Shown: positions 12,901-24,955 of the stretch, piece by piece
Position numbering within the stretch: the first letter of the stretch is position 1
Layout: each line of letters opens with the position of its first letter
NCBI GenBank assembly: GCA_028023455.1
Contig: JAQFVV010012497.1
Coordinates: 2,606,001 to 2,670,000, forward strand
Source: Epiperipatus broadwayi
Lineage: Eukaryota > Onychophora > Udeonychophora > Euonychophora > Peripatidae
Direction: 5' to 3'
DNA length: 64,000 nt
Translations under genes and position numbers: made by a program
Notes under the pieces: model-generated
Databases searched by the model: none
The model's input: only the letters and a program-made list of their open reading frames with translations
Told to the model about the DNA's origin: nothing

Positions 12901-13428
12901 TTCATAATTACACAGACCTTCGCAAAATTATTCCACACATTTTGTGATATCCATCTTTGAAATGCTTCCTTTCATGGTCAAAGAATTGGATTATATTTTT
13001 TTAAGATTTTTATTCTCTTTTATAGATGTTCATTACCAATTCATTCATAATGAGTTACAATATCATCAAATCTTTTCTATAATGTTTTATAGAATGTCAG
13101 ATATTCTATTCTACTTAATGGATAATTTTTAATATTTTCATTTCTTCCACCCCATATATTATTTTGTCTCAACTAAAAATTTACTGATAATATGCTGGTT
13201 TTTTATACTGACTATATATGTAGTTGACTATAGTAAAATATCAGTTAACTTCTTATTGAATCTTTTCAAGTTTGAGCCATCATCAAAATCTGTAAATTTG
13301 TTTAAATGATTTGCAATTTTTAACTTAAATTCAATGGAATATTTCTGAAAATAATGAATACCAACTATTAATAATTTCTTTCTTAATAATCTTATCTCTG
13401 TTTTCATTAACACATATCTTACATCTTA

Positions 13429-13990
13429 TTAATCAATTGTACTTCCTATGTTAACTCTATTAAATGCACAACACTCTTGAAATACATACTTCCTAATAGT
13501 CAAATCCATTTCTGCTTTGGCTTTTTTCAAATAAAATATTTCCATAGATTCTACAAATGTATTTCCTTTCCTATTTGAATCTCCATACTCAAATTCACCT
13601 ACAGCACTTTCATCTTTCAATTGTTTTTTTCCAATTCAATCATTACAATTTAACCATAATAAAATGATATTTGGTTTGACACAAAATATTCTACACATCT
13701 AAATAAAAAACCACTACTACTTCATCAGAAAGAGAAATAGTTGAGCATAAATCTGAATTATTTACATTTAATCTTTTCTCTTAAACTAAATGGCTAATCT
13801 TGCCTCTCCTGATATTTCATCAATTTTTACAATTATTCTATATTTTGTTTACAATAAGTTATATTCCATTGGCATTTTTAACATTTGTACCTTTAGACTT
13901 GTCAATTTTTCATATCATTATTTCTCTCCGATTTAATCTAACTTCAAAAAGGCCAACAATGTTATACTTGTGAAATTATTCCAATTCATG
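13429..13990 (-). pseudogene. LINE endonuclease domain remnant
   Basis: The frame at 13429-13620 reads through VGEFEYGDSNRKGNTFVE, which matches the 'VG.FG.G.RN.RG..LVEF' block of RTE/CR1-type endonucleases. Upstream on the same strand, other frames give a block like IIQIYAQ (equivalent to the usual IIQVYAPT, near 13760). Near 13930-13990 a block like YNIVGLFEVRLN is equivalent to the usual IDILGLSEIRW. Stops and frameshifts separate the pieces, so the enzyme is inactive. It would have nicked target DNA during retrotransposition. Identification rests on motif order and on the RT pieces downstream. Confidence 0.7.
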
Positions 13991-14229
13991 CAACACTTTC
14001 ATTTATTTAAAAGTGATCTACAATATTTAAGTTACTCCATAAAAAGTCACACAAACTTTGCCTCAACTGCCCACTTGACTAATAACTTTCTATGCTCCTA
14101 GAAGGGAGAGATATAATTTAGTTTTTCTGTCATGATTATATATATATAAATGGATGATCATTCATTAATATATTCATCCATCTTCAGGAAAACCCAATGG
14201 ATATTTTTTAAAAAAATATTAAGTAACTG

Positions 14230-14410
14230 AGGGAAAAGCCCATAGTGTAAAGCCAGTAACCCCCTATTCTGCTGTACGATTCCAGTGCAGTAGTAGTGAC
14301 AGACTTAAAACTTAAGATTCACAAATTGTAGCCCAATTATCACTATCAGTGCTTTAAGTTCTTTTGAGTTCCTAAGTAACTAATCATTAGATTATTTATT
14401 TGTATTTTTC
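14230..14410. repeat. Possible SINE-like fragment
   Basis: Part of this segment, AGTTCTTTTGAGTTCCTAAG then AATCATTAGATTATTT (14355-14400), resembles 59180-59240, which has TTTTTTGAACTCCCAAG then AATCATTTGATTATTT. A weaker match occurs at 17980-18065. The shared tail suggests a dispersed short repeat. No convincing polymerase III A and B boxes were found, so the SINE reading is tentative. Confidence 0.35.
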
Positions 14411-17400
14411 ACTGACTGATATATGTCAATGAGCAGCCTGTATATTCATTTATCATATGAATAATCACATACATTAAAACTGCAATATGTAATGTATCAA
14501 TATATACTACTTCAATTATATGCTATTCAAAAAAAAGTATAAATGAATAAAAAAATGAAATTTCATAAATTTTATACTATGGAAATTATCCAATTTTTAG
14601 AGCATCATAAATGATCACATTTATTAGTAACATTTCTTCAGATTATATTGAAACACACATATTTTATATTTTATTTTTTCCCTGCCAATTCATGTAATAA
14701 AATTTCTAAAAATACCAACTTAAGTATTTTAGTTAGAAAAAACAACTGGTAAAATATTCTTGTGTTAAAAAAGTTAAGTATGAAAAGTTTCCCCAAGAAT
14801 ATGAAATGAATGTCTACAAGCATAGGTGACTGTATAGATTATGAAAATGATAAGAACTTAAAGGGGGGGGGGGCTATATCTGCCAATAACTAAACTGCTA
14901 TTATACTTTTTTTAAAAACCTATGGGAGAAAAATGATATCATCTGGAGTATGTTCAATTGCAATGTAACTAAATTCTTCTAATGATACATCAAAATACAG
15001 TGAACAATATGTATCACATTATAATAAAAATTAATCACCTAAATGTCCAAGATATGCGATGTTTGCAAAGGGGAGTTTGAAAAATAAATTGAGCAGATAT
15101 CACAGATTCACTGCAATAATAATAGCTATAATAACAAGAATCTTAAGACATTAAAAATTAGTCTTGCCCAGTTTCATTAAGGTCTCAAAGAGAAATTGAA
15201 AAGTATCCTTTAAGTTAACAACAACTCAAATATATATATATCTTAATCACACCAACAATTTTTGAAGAGATTCCCTTTAAATAAATGCTGTATAAATACT
15301 CTGCTGTTTCCAAAATTATAAATATGTATTTATGATGTTTGTGTGGGTTTTTTTTCTTATTGAAAGTACTTCATAAAATGATTAATATTATACAAAAAAT
15401 TGAGAATGCCAAAAAGATAAAAATAAAAAATTATCATATACAAAAAGAAAAAAATATATTTGCTTACATCTAACTTAAGTATATATACTATATTTGTGTT
15501 TAATATGATATAACTTTAATATTAAAAAAAGGAGAGACAGAACTATTAAAAAAAAAATCCACCATCAAAAAATACAATAAAAAAAAACAAGCTGAAAATT
15601 GAATAATACAAGTTGTCAGTATCGAAATTATTAGTAAAGGCAAATCAAGTAAAGTAACTATTTTTAAATATAGGAAAAGTAACAACGCAAATTCAAAAGA
15701 AAACAATATCCATGTTATAATATGTAGATGGAGAGAAATAATACTGTCAAAAGATTGATAGTATATGATAATTTATTGAGATAAAATAAAACTATAATCA
15801 CTGATAATTTGCTTAATCTTGCACAAAGCCTATTAAGTAGAGAGAGAGAAGTGTTCCACTAACTTCAAATATTAAAACAATATTCAATAAAAACTGAATT
15901 TGAACTGCTGAAAAAAACAACAACAAAAAAAGTAAAATATCTCAACTATATCATTAACAACAAGAAATTTATAATATTTTAATTAATAATAGTTAAATAT
16001 GTTTTTAACAAAGTAATAAGCATATAAAATCAGTGATATCAATGAAATTTCTCAATTTGAACTAAATATATTTATATCAAACTTTATACAATAAAACAAA
16101 GTTATATTAAATCAATAAAACATACTTCTATAACAATCAATAGATTGTAGATAGTTATTGGAATATTGGTTTATCTAATAAATGATATATTTTTATCATA
16201 CAATAGTTGTTGGAGATATAGTTTTTAATATTTAATAGGATGCATCTTCAAATATAGGCATAACTAATAATTAATGAATAAGTTGTTAATGAACTAATTT
16301 AGTAAAACATTAGTTGTTATAAATGCTTAAATATTAGTCATATAATATTTTAAACTTTTATATGAAAGTATAAATAACAGTTTAGCCTAGGTTGAAATTT
16401 TGAATTGATCTAAATAGAAATATTTGTTCAAATTTCTGGATAAAACTTTTAATATATTATAAAAATTGCAATGATATATGTGTGTACATACTGTAAAAGT
16501 TTTATTTTTATTATTTTTATTTGACATTATTTTACATTTCATTTAAATATAGATATGTCAATAACAAAAAAAAATTAAAATATACCATTTTTATTTCTTT
16601 TAATGTTTTTTTAAACTAATTAAAAGAAATTTATTCTTTTTTTTTTTTAAATCAGATATAGAGGAAAGGAAAAAATTAAAAACATACCTCTGATTATTAT
16701 TAATTGTTAATGATTATTACAAATTCAAGTCTTATTTATGCTAGTAAGCAAAATAACTATCTATTTGCCTTGGATAAAAAAAAAAAAAATGTAAATCAAA
16801 CACTAAATGTGTGAAATATTCTATTTATTTGAATAATTAATATATCTGTCTATAAACATGAGAAAAAGGAAATGTGGGAAAAACTGCTTTGTCAAATTGA
16901 AAATACAATTCTATCTATGACTAGTTTAACAAAATTTAAACAATCATAAAGAATATATTCAATCCATTAGAAGAATTTTATAATAATACAAAATGGAATT
17001 TGATATAATTTCAATTCTAAACTTCACACAAATAAGTTCTATATATATTCTAGAATGCATTAAAGTTCTATATGAAACATAACCATCATGGCCTGAAAAA
17101 AAACTGAGGACCAATATTTTATAGTAATAAAAGTGAAATACTGTCAGACTGTATTTCTATTTATTTTAAATACTTATTTGCCTGCCTTCAGATTGTTGGT
17201 AATTCTAATGAAATGAAAAGCTTCATATGAAACTGAATATTATTTCCTGATTTTCGGCCAATAACATTTGATATCCATGTTAAAAGATTTTCTAAACCTA
17301 TGAAAATAATAAGATCGACTTTTTTTTTTAAGGTAAAATAATTTATTTAATTTTATTATAAGTTTAAATTCAATGAGAATGTTATAAGAAATTTCATATT

Positions 17401-17429
17401 TTTCTACATTGTTGAAAGTAAATAAAAAT
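14411..17429. other. AT-rich stretch, no gene seen
   Basis: The stretch contains an 11-base G run at 14863-14873 and several poly-A/T runs. Open frames are short and low-complexity. Nothing recognisable was found on either strand. Confidence 0.5.
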
Positions 17430-17545
17430 TCTCTACACTTTTGAAAATAATTATCATTACTATCATTTTTTTGTATTTTCTTAAAAAAATTCTTTGAAAA
17501 TAATTACCATTACTATCATTTTTCATATTTTCTTAAGAAAAATTA
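17430..17545. repeat. Tandem duplication, ~57-bp unit
   Basis: Two adjacent copies begin GAAAATAATTATCATTACTA and GAAAATAATTACCATTACTA and continue through a poly-T/ATTTTCTTAA segment. They differ by a few substitutions and homopolymer length. Confidence 0.65.
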
Positions 17546-19962
17546 TGTTATTGTGAGAGACAATGGAGAAGATATTGTGTAGTTTTGCAAAAAAAAAAAA
17601 AAAAAGGTATATTTGAAAATGAAAATGTTAATTTAGAATAAAATGGGAAGAGAAGATATCCAATATTAAAGTATAAAAAATGAATAAATATCTAAATTTA
17701 AAATAAAAATTAAAAGAAAGAATTATTGAAGTTTATCATTAATTTTTATTATAGATGTTCTTAGACATGTCACTGTCTGCATATTTTTTATTAATCTTAT
17801 CATTTTACTGAAATATGAGTATTTAATTCTGAATTTATATGAATATTTAAAAAATATATGACAATTTTCTAATAATTATTATTAATTAAACTAATAATCA
17901 TTATTACATCATAAGGTACTGTTATTATCCAATTCATCTAATTAACTTATTAGAAATACAAGATTTAATGGCTATATACAGGCAAGCTCTGACGCTTAAG
18001 ACCATAGATCACTGTTCCATTCTATCATTTTTGGTATGTTATGAACTCCCAAATAATAAAACATTTACTTTTTTAAATTCCAAAATAATAAATTCATTCC
18101 GACCCACCCACCCCTTCTCATGATATTAGCTGAATATTAATTATTAGATTAGATTAATAAATATTTATTTATCTAAAAACATGTAAACTTATAATAATTC
18201 AATTCATATATATATTATTAAACTTAGAAATAAAATTTAAATAAAGAAATAAACAATATGTTTCTTTTCCTTTTTATCTTTTCACCTCTAGTCAGTGTGC
18301 CATTTATTATCATTATATCTCTTTTCAATGTATATTGAGATAATAAACATTTAATGTGAAAGATTTAAAAATTAATTAATGTTATGGTTGTGTTACTACT
18401 ACTACTACTACTACTACTACTATTATCATTATTATTAATAATAATGTTTCAACAATAATTGTTATTAATACTTTGCATTACATAGTATTACTTTACTTTA
18501 ATTGTAAGGATTACAAGTGCAACCACATTAATTAGGTTTCAATGTATATTTTTTTACAACTACTGCTACTTAGTTTTTGATACAGAAATGGATATCAAGT
18601 TTAATTATTAAAGTCTTAAAAAACAATTCAATATAAAACTCAACTTCATAGACAGATATAATGATGATGATAATGATGATAATAATAATAATAATCCTTC
18701 TCTTTCTCAGTAAAATGCAATAAATTTAATGATGCAAAAATTAATAGAGAAAAAGCTATATAAGTATTTGACCAGTTTAATAATAAAACTACAAGTAATT
18801 TCTAAAGATTACTAAATTGTGTATAATAAATAAACAACAGTTTATAAAATAAATTAATATATATGTTATATTTTGTTCTAAGGCTCCTTCATTTATATTG
18901 TACATTGCATATAATAGTTCATGCTTTGTTGATATAAAGTTTAATAAGAATAGACTATGTACTGTTTATTGAACTGTATTTGTACATACACATATATATA
19001 TAACATAGATTCTTTTTACATGTACAGTATGCATGTATAAATTAAAACTATACTATAAATAAAAAATGTAAAAAAAATTATATAATTATTATTAACAAAT
19101 TGAAGGGATCCATCTCAACCATTCTTTCACTGAAATAATAAAAATAAAAATTCCTGTATCATTTTAAAAAAAAAAAAAATGTCTGACTTTCATTGTATTT
19201 CATTTTATCATACATAATACAACACATTAAATTTCAAAAAGAATAATAAAGGAAAAATAAAATATATGTTCTTTCAATATAAACCAAAGACATTTTATTA
19301 AAAAACGATGATAGTATACAATGCTCTGAGATGAAAAACGGATACATATATTGTAAAATTTATTTACAATTTTTTTTAAAAATGTGATTGTATACAGTAT
19401 TAAGAAAGGGTAAAATGGCTGTTGATTTATTGTAAAATATATTAAATTTATGAATTATAATATTTTAGTTTGTTTATTTACATTTTAGATAGGGTACAAA
19501 AGAATTGTTTATACTGATACAACATAGTTTGTGGCATCACTGTATTTTTATATAATATTTTTGTAACAGTTTGATTAAATTCATTTTCATTAAATAGTAT
19601 AAAATATTAAAATTAAACTAATCAATTTATTCTATTACATTAAATTTAAATTAAATGTACGATATAAAAATGTATGTATATGAGAGTATATGGATTCACT
19701 ACTACCACCACTGATAAATTCATTTTAAATGAAATTGAATGACAAACCATATTTCTTAATTTTATTAATATCAAAATTTATATTAAGTAAATTTGTATCA
19801 AATGTTTGCAACCAATGTGACATGATGTCTGAAAAAATAAAAGAGGCTAATTATAGAATCGTAATTTAAAAAAAATTAATCAAAGACTAGTAAATGCTAA
19901 TATACAAAATAAGAAAATGACGAAAGTCAAAAAAAAATCTCTAAACAAAAGTTATCTCTTTT
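17546..19962. repeat. AT-rich stretch with trinucleotide microsatellites
   Basis: A (TAC)n run spans about 18394-18422 and passes into (ATT/ATA)n to 18445. A (GAT/AAT)n run lies at 18659-18696. TA-rich runs occur near 18970-19005. A weak SINE-like patch is at 17980-18065. No gene was found. Confidence 0.6.
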
Positions 19963-19970
19963 TAAAATTC
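19963..19970. repeat. Target-site duplication, left copy
   Basis: TAAAATTC immediately precedes the left terminal inverted repeat. The identical 8-mer immediately follows the right terminal repeat at 22734-22741. Confidence 0.8.
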
Positions 19971-20089
19971 GGTTATCATCTGATCCTTCGTGTCAGCCGC
20001 TAGAGGTGCTATTTCTAGCTAAATTTCTAGAAATATGCCATTTCCGCGGCCGCACCCAAGCCTTTAAGCATTCTTTCTAAAATAAATCC

Positions 20090-20207
20090 TAGAAAGATTG
20101 TTAACTCGGAGTTATGTCTACTTTCTACGCTAAAAGGTAGAGTGTTAACTCGGAGTTAAGTCTTCTTTCTACGATAAAATCTAGAAAGTGTTAACTCGGC
20201 TTAGTGG
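20090..20207. repeat. ~45-bp tandem repeat inside the 20-kb element
   Basis: TTAACTCGGAGTTATGTC (20101), TTAACTCGGAGTTAAGTC (20146) and a truncated TTAACTCGGCTTAG (20191) recur at 45-bp spacing, with a CTAGAAAG-like block between them. The inner TAACTCGGAGTTA is near-palindromic. Confidence 0.7.
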
Positions 20208-20803
20208 CTAACGGTGTGGCTTTTTCCGATGCTAAAAGCAGAGGAAAATGCCGTAGTTGTTTGTGTCATGCACTATATTGTAATGCTGCATTATGTTTTT
20301 TATGTAACAATATCGTACGAGGGTGTGTTAATGTGATCGTGTCAAAATTATTTAAATTTTCATTGGTGCCTTTTTTTTTAAGACGAATTGATGTACTGTT
20401 ACATTTTATCAATTTTAACAGTAGTGATTGTTCCTCATAAATTTGTATTCCTCCTAAATTTTTGATTAGGGTGGGGTAGCATAAAATTTTAAAAATCACG
20501 CTTTGAGTCACATTTTAGCGAGAAATTTTCCGAGACAAAAAGTATGGCTAATTCCCACAACAGAAAACTTGAAAAGATGGGAATTTCCAGACACGGAAGC
20601 CGGCGCTGGAATATTTCTACAGCAGAAAAAAAGAAAAAAACATCCTGCTGCTGAAAGAAAAGATTGGATTGTGCGGCAAATATATGCAGATTTGAGGTCC
20701 AAAAACATCTGCCGACGGAAATGTTCACTTCGTAAAGGCAAGCTTGTTTGAGGGATTCTAAATGGCCTTCGTCAAATGTCAAAAATAAAAGAAGTAACTT
20801 CAA
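20204..20803. other. GC-richer unique block inside the 20-kb element, coding status unknown
   Basis: Overlapping open frames occur on both strands: + 20204-20440, + 20503-20751 and - 20489-20803. The + 20503 frame is basic and starts with ATG; the minus frame is rich in Phe/Leu. None has a domain I recognise, and frames open on both strands suggest composition and not selection. This could be the decayed or captured remnant of something once coding. Confidence 0.3.
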
Positions 20804-20824
20804 TTTTTATTTAAACGTACATCC

Positions 20825-22560
20825 CTTCTTCTCCCGATAATTGTTGTCGTCGGCAATCAAATGTAAAATAAAAGAAGTAACTCAAAGTTTTATTTAAACA
20901 TAGCCCCAAAAACCCCTCTTCTCCCAATAATTGTTGTCGTCGGCAATCAAACGGTCAAATAAAAGGCATGTCAATTATTCTTTAATCGTATAGAAAAAAC
21001 AAAAAACCCTCCCACTAATTGTCATCAGCAATCAAATGTAAACCAATCAAAATAAGACAGTAAATTATTAGTTAAACATAACTCAAATTACTATTTGAAC
21101 GTACACCGAAAAAGACCCGCTCTTGTCAATCAAAATTAAAGAAACCTAGACTATTATTGTCCCATTGTCAAATCGAATATTATTTGGGAAAACCTAAATA
21201 ATTTATAAACAAAAAAAAAAAAAAAAGAAAGTCAAATCGGTTTTCAATCAAATGGTAACCGATAAAAGTCACTTAAATTTTGATTTAAACATACACACAA
21301 ACAAACAAAAAAAAACACAAAACCCTTTCTCCCAATAATTGTTGTCGGCAATCAAATGTAAAAAATAAAAGGAACGTACAATTATTCTTTAATCATAAAC
21401 AAAAACACCCCTCCCACTAATTGTTGTCGGCAATCAAATGTAAAGCACTAAAAATAAGGTAAACCGATTATTTTTTAAACGTAACCCAAATTACTATTTG
21501 AACATACACCAAAAAAAGACCCACTCTTGTCAATAAAAATGAAAAAAAACCCACAACAACTATTATTATCCCATTGTCAAAAATATTAGGTTTTGGGCAA
21601 ACCAAAACCATAATTTATAAACGAAAAAAAAAAATGAAAGTCAAAACCGTTGTCAATCAAATATAACCGATAAAAGTAACTTCAATTTTGATTTAAACAT
21701 ACACAAAAAAACAACCTCTTTAGCTCCCAATAATTGTTGTCGGCAATCAAATGTAAAATAAAAGGAAGGTAAATTAGTATTTAATCATCACCCAAAAACA
21801 CCCACCCCTCTCACTAATTATTGTCAGCAATCAAATGTACACCACTACTAAAAGTAATGTAAACTACTATTCTTTAAACGGTTACACCCCTTCTCCCAAT
21901 AATTGTTGTCTACAATCATACACACAAAAAAATACCCCTCCCAATAACTAGTTTTGGCAATCAAATGTAAACCAATCAAAGTAAGACCGCAACTTATTAT
22001 TTAAACGTAACCCAAATTACTATTTGAATCTACACCAAAAAAAGACCCGCTCTTGTCAATAAAAATTAAACAAACAACAACTATTATTGTCCCATTGTCA
22101 AAAATATTTATTTGTAGAACCAAAACCATAATTTATAAACAAAAGAAAGTCAAATCGGTCGTCAATCAAATGTAAACCGATAAAAGTAAAGGTTTTAATT
22201 TTTATTTAAACATACACACGCGCGAAAAAAAAAAACAACACTTCTCCCAATAATTGTTGTCGGCAATCAAATGTAAACCTATCAAAGTAACGTAAATTAT
22301 TATTTAATCGTACACAAAAAAAACCCTCCCACTAATTGTTGTCAGCAATCAAATGTAAACCTATCAAAGTAATGTAAATTATTATTTAAAGATCCATCAA
22401 AAAAACCCATTCTCTCTTGAATTTTGTCAATCCAATTTTACAAAAACAGTAATACTATTTTTAAAAAAAACACAAATTACTATTTGAACACACACCAAAA
22501 AAGACCCTTTGGTAAAAAAAAAAAAATTAAAAAAAAAACAACTATTATTATCCCATCGTC
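20825..22560. repeat. Higher-order tandem array (sub-repeat TCTCCCAATAATTGTTGTC)
   Basis: A sub-repeat like CTCCCAATAATTGTTGTCGG followed by CAATCAAATGTAAA occurs about eleven times (near 20830, 20923, 21007, 21330, 21412, 21725, 21811, 21893, 21940, 22245, 22327). It alternates with ACTAATTGTTGTC variants. At a larger scale, blocks with GACCCGCTCTTGTCAAT (near 21111, 21519, 22044 and, degenerate, 22502) are followed by TATTATTGTCCCATTGTCAA. This gives three to four super-units of about 400-525 bp. The array is non-coding and lies wholly inside the inverted repeats. Confidence 0.8.
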
Positions 22561-22733
22561 AAAAATATTATTTGGGAAAAATAATTCAGAAACGAAAGAA
22601 AGCAAACTTTGTAAACAAACAAAAAAAAAGTCAATATTAAGAGAGAATCGCTAGCCCGGGAACGTTATATTAATGTGTTTTTTGGTTAGAAATTGCGCCT
22701 CTAGCGGCTGACATGAAGGATCAGATGACAACC

Positions 22734-22741
22734 TAAAATTC
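22734..22741. repeat. Target-site duplication, right copy
   Basis: TAAAATTC, identical to 19963-19970, directly abuts the right terminal inverted repeat. Confidence 0.8.
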
Positions 22742-23639
22742 TTATTTAATTCTTAGCAAATTTGTGATAAAAGGAAAAATAAAATTCATTGGGGTTCCCT
22801 GTCATGAAATGATGTTTGTAAAATTTATCATCATTAAGAATACTATTTAAAGCAGAAATAAACAGATAAATAAATGAAAAATGATTCATTTCGCTATTTT
22901 AATTTTTTAATGTTCAATGACTTACCTTCATAATATATTGTAATTGAATAGTACTGTTGCTAAAGAAGCAAGTTAAAATGGCTAAAAGGCTAACCAGCTA
23001 ACTCTTTTCACATCCATTACCACAAGCAAGAGAACATATAAATATAAATGAATTTACATCTATACCCGATCGAACCTGCAACAATACGAATATTGCTACA
23101 ATGTTATCTTTCCCAATCAGATGTCTTTCGGTTGCTGAAATTATTACAAATTTACAGTGCTTGGATGAATTTATAAATTTTATAGGAAATTATCAATACT
23201 ATACAATAACTAACACATGTACCATATTATTAGAAATAAATTCTAATTGATTATGAAATAAGCCTACAGGCAATATTACTGATTCATTTGGTGAGAAAAG
23301 AGAGACGAGACATAAAGAGCCATCCATTATTAAAACATTATTTAATACATAAAAAAATATACAAATAAGACATAATATTGATATTAAAAAAATTATTAAA
23401 GATAAATAAGATAAATTATATATAGTTCCATACTAATAGTAATCGTCTCCAAGATATGAAATGGTTTTAGAAAGTAGAATATCATCTTCCATTCCAGTGT
23501 TTTTCTGATAAAATCTAATAAATAATTCTCTTTACTAATAATTAATTAAGCAATTTGGCCATGTTACTGAAAGTGTTTACATGCATGACATATATATTTT
23601 AAAAGTTTGATTATTTAGGTTTTCCCACAGTAAGAGTAT
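22742..23639. other. AT-rich stretch, no gene seen
   Basis: Nothing recognisable on either strand; composition returns to the background of the window immediately after the element. Confidence 0.5.
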
Positions 23640-23990
23640 ACTCAGCTGACTGTCATGTGGGTTATTCCACTTCTTTAGGAGAGATGGTTTTTCTTGGGAT
23701 ACGCCACCAATTTCTTCCATTCAGTTTATTTCCTCCATATTCTTCATGACATTCAGATAGCGGTATAGCAGTGACAAAAATGGTGAGCTATCAGGCAGGT
23801 GCAATATCTGCTGTTAATTCATGGATTGTGGCTGACCATACGAGCAAGGCAGGTATGGATCAAACTAGCGTCTATCTGTGGCCACTAGCCACGCATCCCC
23901 AAAGCTTCACAATTATAGTAGAGTTTGCTCATGGTCGCTTGACCCAAAATTTTGGCACTTCAAAAAACCAAAGTAAAATTTTAGACAAGA
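23640..23990. other. GC-richer island of unknown nature
   Basis: This ~350-bp block stands out by composition. A + strand open frame (23771-24070) reads a plausible mixed-composition peptide until about 23990 and then runs into a T-rich tract. I do not recognise it in any frame. It could be a fragment of an unclassified repeat or a decayed exon; there are no clear splice signals to choose between these. Confidence 0.3.
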
Positions 23991-24660
23991 AGCCTAATCA
24001 AAGTTTCTGCTCTCTCTCCTTTTTTTCTTTTCTTTTTTTTCTTAAATTATGTGACTCCTTTTTCTTTTAATTTCCCCTTTAAGTCTTGATCATAAAATTA
24101 AATGATACTGGTTTAACGCTCTCTCAACTTTATTATTTATTATTATTTTTTTTCAAAATGTTGACTTTGAAGAGTAAAAGATACAAATCTCTTTCACTTC
24201 CCTTTCCTCTCTTTTATTTAACTACTGTAATGTTTTCCTTTGTAATTAATTCTTAATCAGTTAAATTCATTAAATCTATTCAAACGACTTCGATTTAAAC
24301 ACATAAATCTTGTAATAGATTTTTTTTTTCTTTCAAGTTTATTCTAAAATTTCTGTCTGGTTTTAAATACTATTTCGTATTTAAAAAAAAAAAAAAAATT
24401 TAATATTACTCGACATATTAAATATTTACATATGTGATCACAGTATGTGTGATCATCTCAATATAAAATGACAATACTTAAAAAATTCCAATTTCATGAA
24501 TTGTCATATAAACTGTATAATGTTGGCTTTAGAGTGTACTAAATTTCATCAGGAATAAAAATGAAAACGAATTTCCAAAACAAATAAAATTAAATGCATA
24601 CAAAATATAACAATATATGTAAAGTTGTGATTAATTATTAAGTGCATAGGAAGAATGCAT
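23991..24660. other. AT-rich stretch, no gene seen
   Basis: T-rich and A-rich runs only; no coding, RNA or transposon motif. Confidence 0.5.
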
Positions 24661-24955
24661 CTTGAGTGTTTATAATAGGCAAATGATGTTGTTTTTCTTT
24701 TACTGTAAAGGGGCCTCTCAAACCTCGACATAAGATAGCGACTTTATAAAATAAGAATGGCAGTCTTATGTTTAGCCTAAATTCCCACCACTTCACACTC
24801 TCAAATCAAGATGTTCAGATTGGCCTATGTAAGTGGAAATTAAGGTTAAAGATAAGATGGCCATTCTTATCTTTACAAAGTCACTATCTTGTTTTGAGGT
24901 TTGAGGGGTCCTTCTATAGTCAAAAAACATCATTTGACTATTATAAATGTTCAAG
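24661..24955. mobile_element. Palindromic MITE/foldback element
   Basis: The left arm 24661-24780 and right arm 24841-24955 are reverse complements over about 115 bp with scattered mismatches. Shared blocks include TTTATAATAG.CAAATGATG, CTCAAACCTC, AAGATAG.GACTTT and AAGAATGGC. The loop is about 60 bp (24781-24840). A related partial copy lies at 38605-38715, which shows this is a dispersed family and not a chance palindrome. It encodes nothing. Target duplications were not resolved. Confidence 0.75.

Larger units (their letters stand above)
10395..14030 (-). mobile_element. Degraded RTE-like non-LTR retrotransposon (LINE), copy 1
   Basis: Reading the minus strand from about 14030 downward, pieces of an apurinic-type endonuclease, a reverse transcriptase and a LINE C-terminal region occur in the right order, in shifting frames with many stops. 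Recognisable blocks are an endonuclease piece (13429-13990), the RT start (about 12870), RT core pieces (12469-12657 and 12264-12446), a damaged FADD box (12181-12192), a VGLKIN block (about 11080) and a C-terminal block (10430-10820). It is homologous to the minus-strand copy at 54995-56335. The RT is split by about 1 kb of AT-rich repeat (about 11130-12130). The element cannot be functional. The RTE-like placement is from motif resemblance only. Confidence 0.8.
19971..22733. mobile_element. Non-autonomous TIR DNA transposon, 2.76 kb, with internal tandem array
   Basis: The ends are inverted repeats: 19971-20017 begins GGTTATCATCTGATCCTTCG, and the reverse complement of 22687-22733 begins GGTTGTCATCTGATCCTTCA. 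About 43 of the first 47 bases match, and the differences are mostly transitions. Both ends share GTCAGCCGCTAGAGG. An 8-bp duplication (TAAAATTC) flanks the element exactly. Inside are a GC-richer left part (20040-20760), a small ~45-bp tandem repeat and a large higher-order array. Open frames of 78-104 codons in 20204-20803 on both strands show no family I recognise, and no transposase is visible. An 8-bp duplication fits hAT, P, Merlin or some Mutator relatives, but the ends lack a diagnostic hAT start, so the superfamily is left open. Confidence 0.85.

Noticed and set aside
20266-20511. Minus-strand 81-codon frame
   Set aside because: Overlaps other frames on the opposite strand inside a non-autonomous element and has no recognisable motif.
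20489-20803. Transposase gene in the 20-kb TIR element
   Set aside because: No DDE/D signature, zinc finger or hAT dimerisation motif is visible, and overlapping frames are open on both strands.
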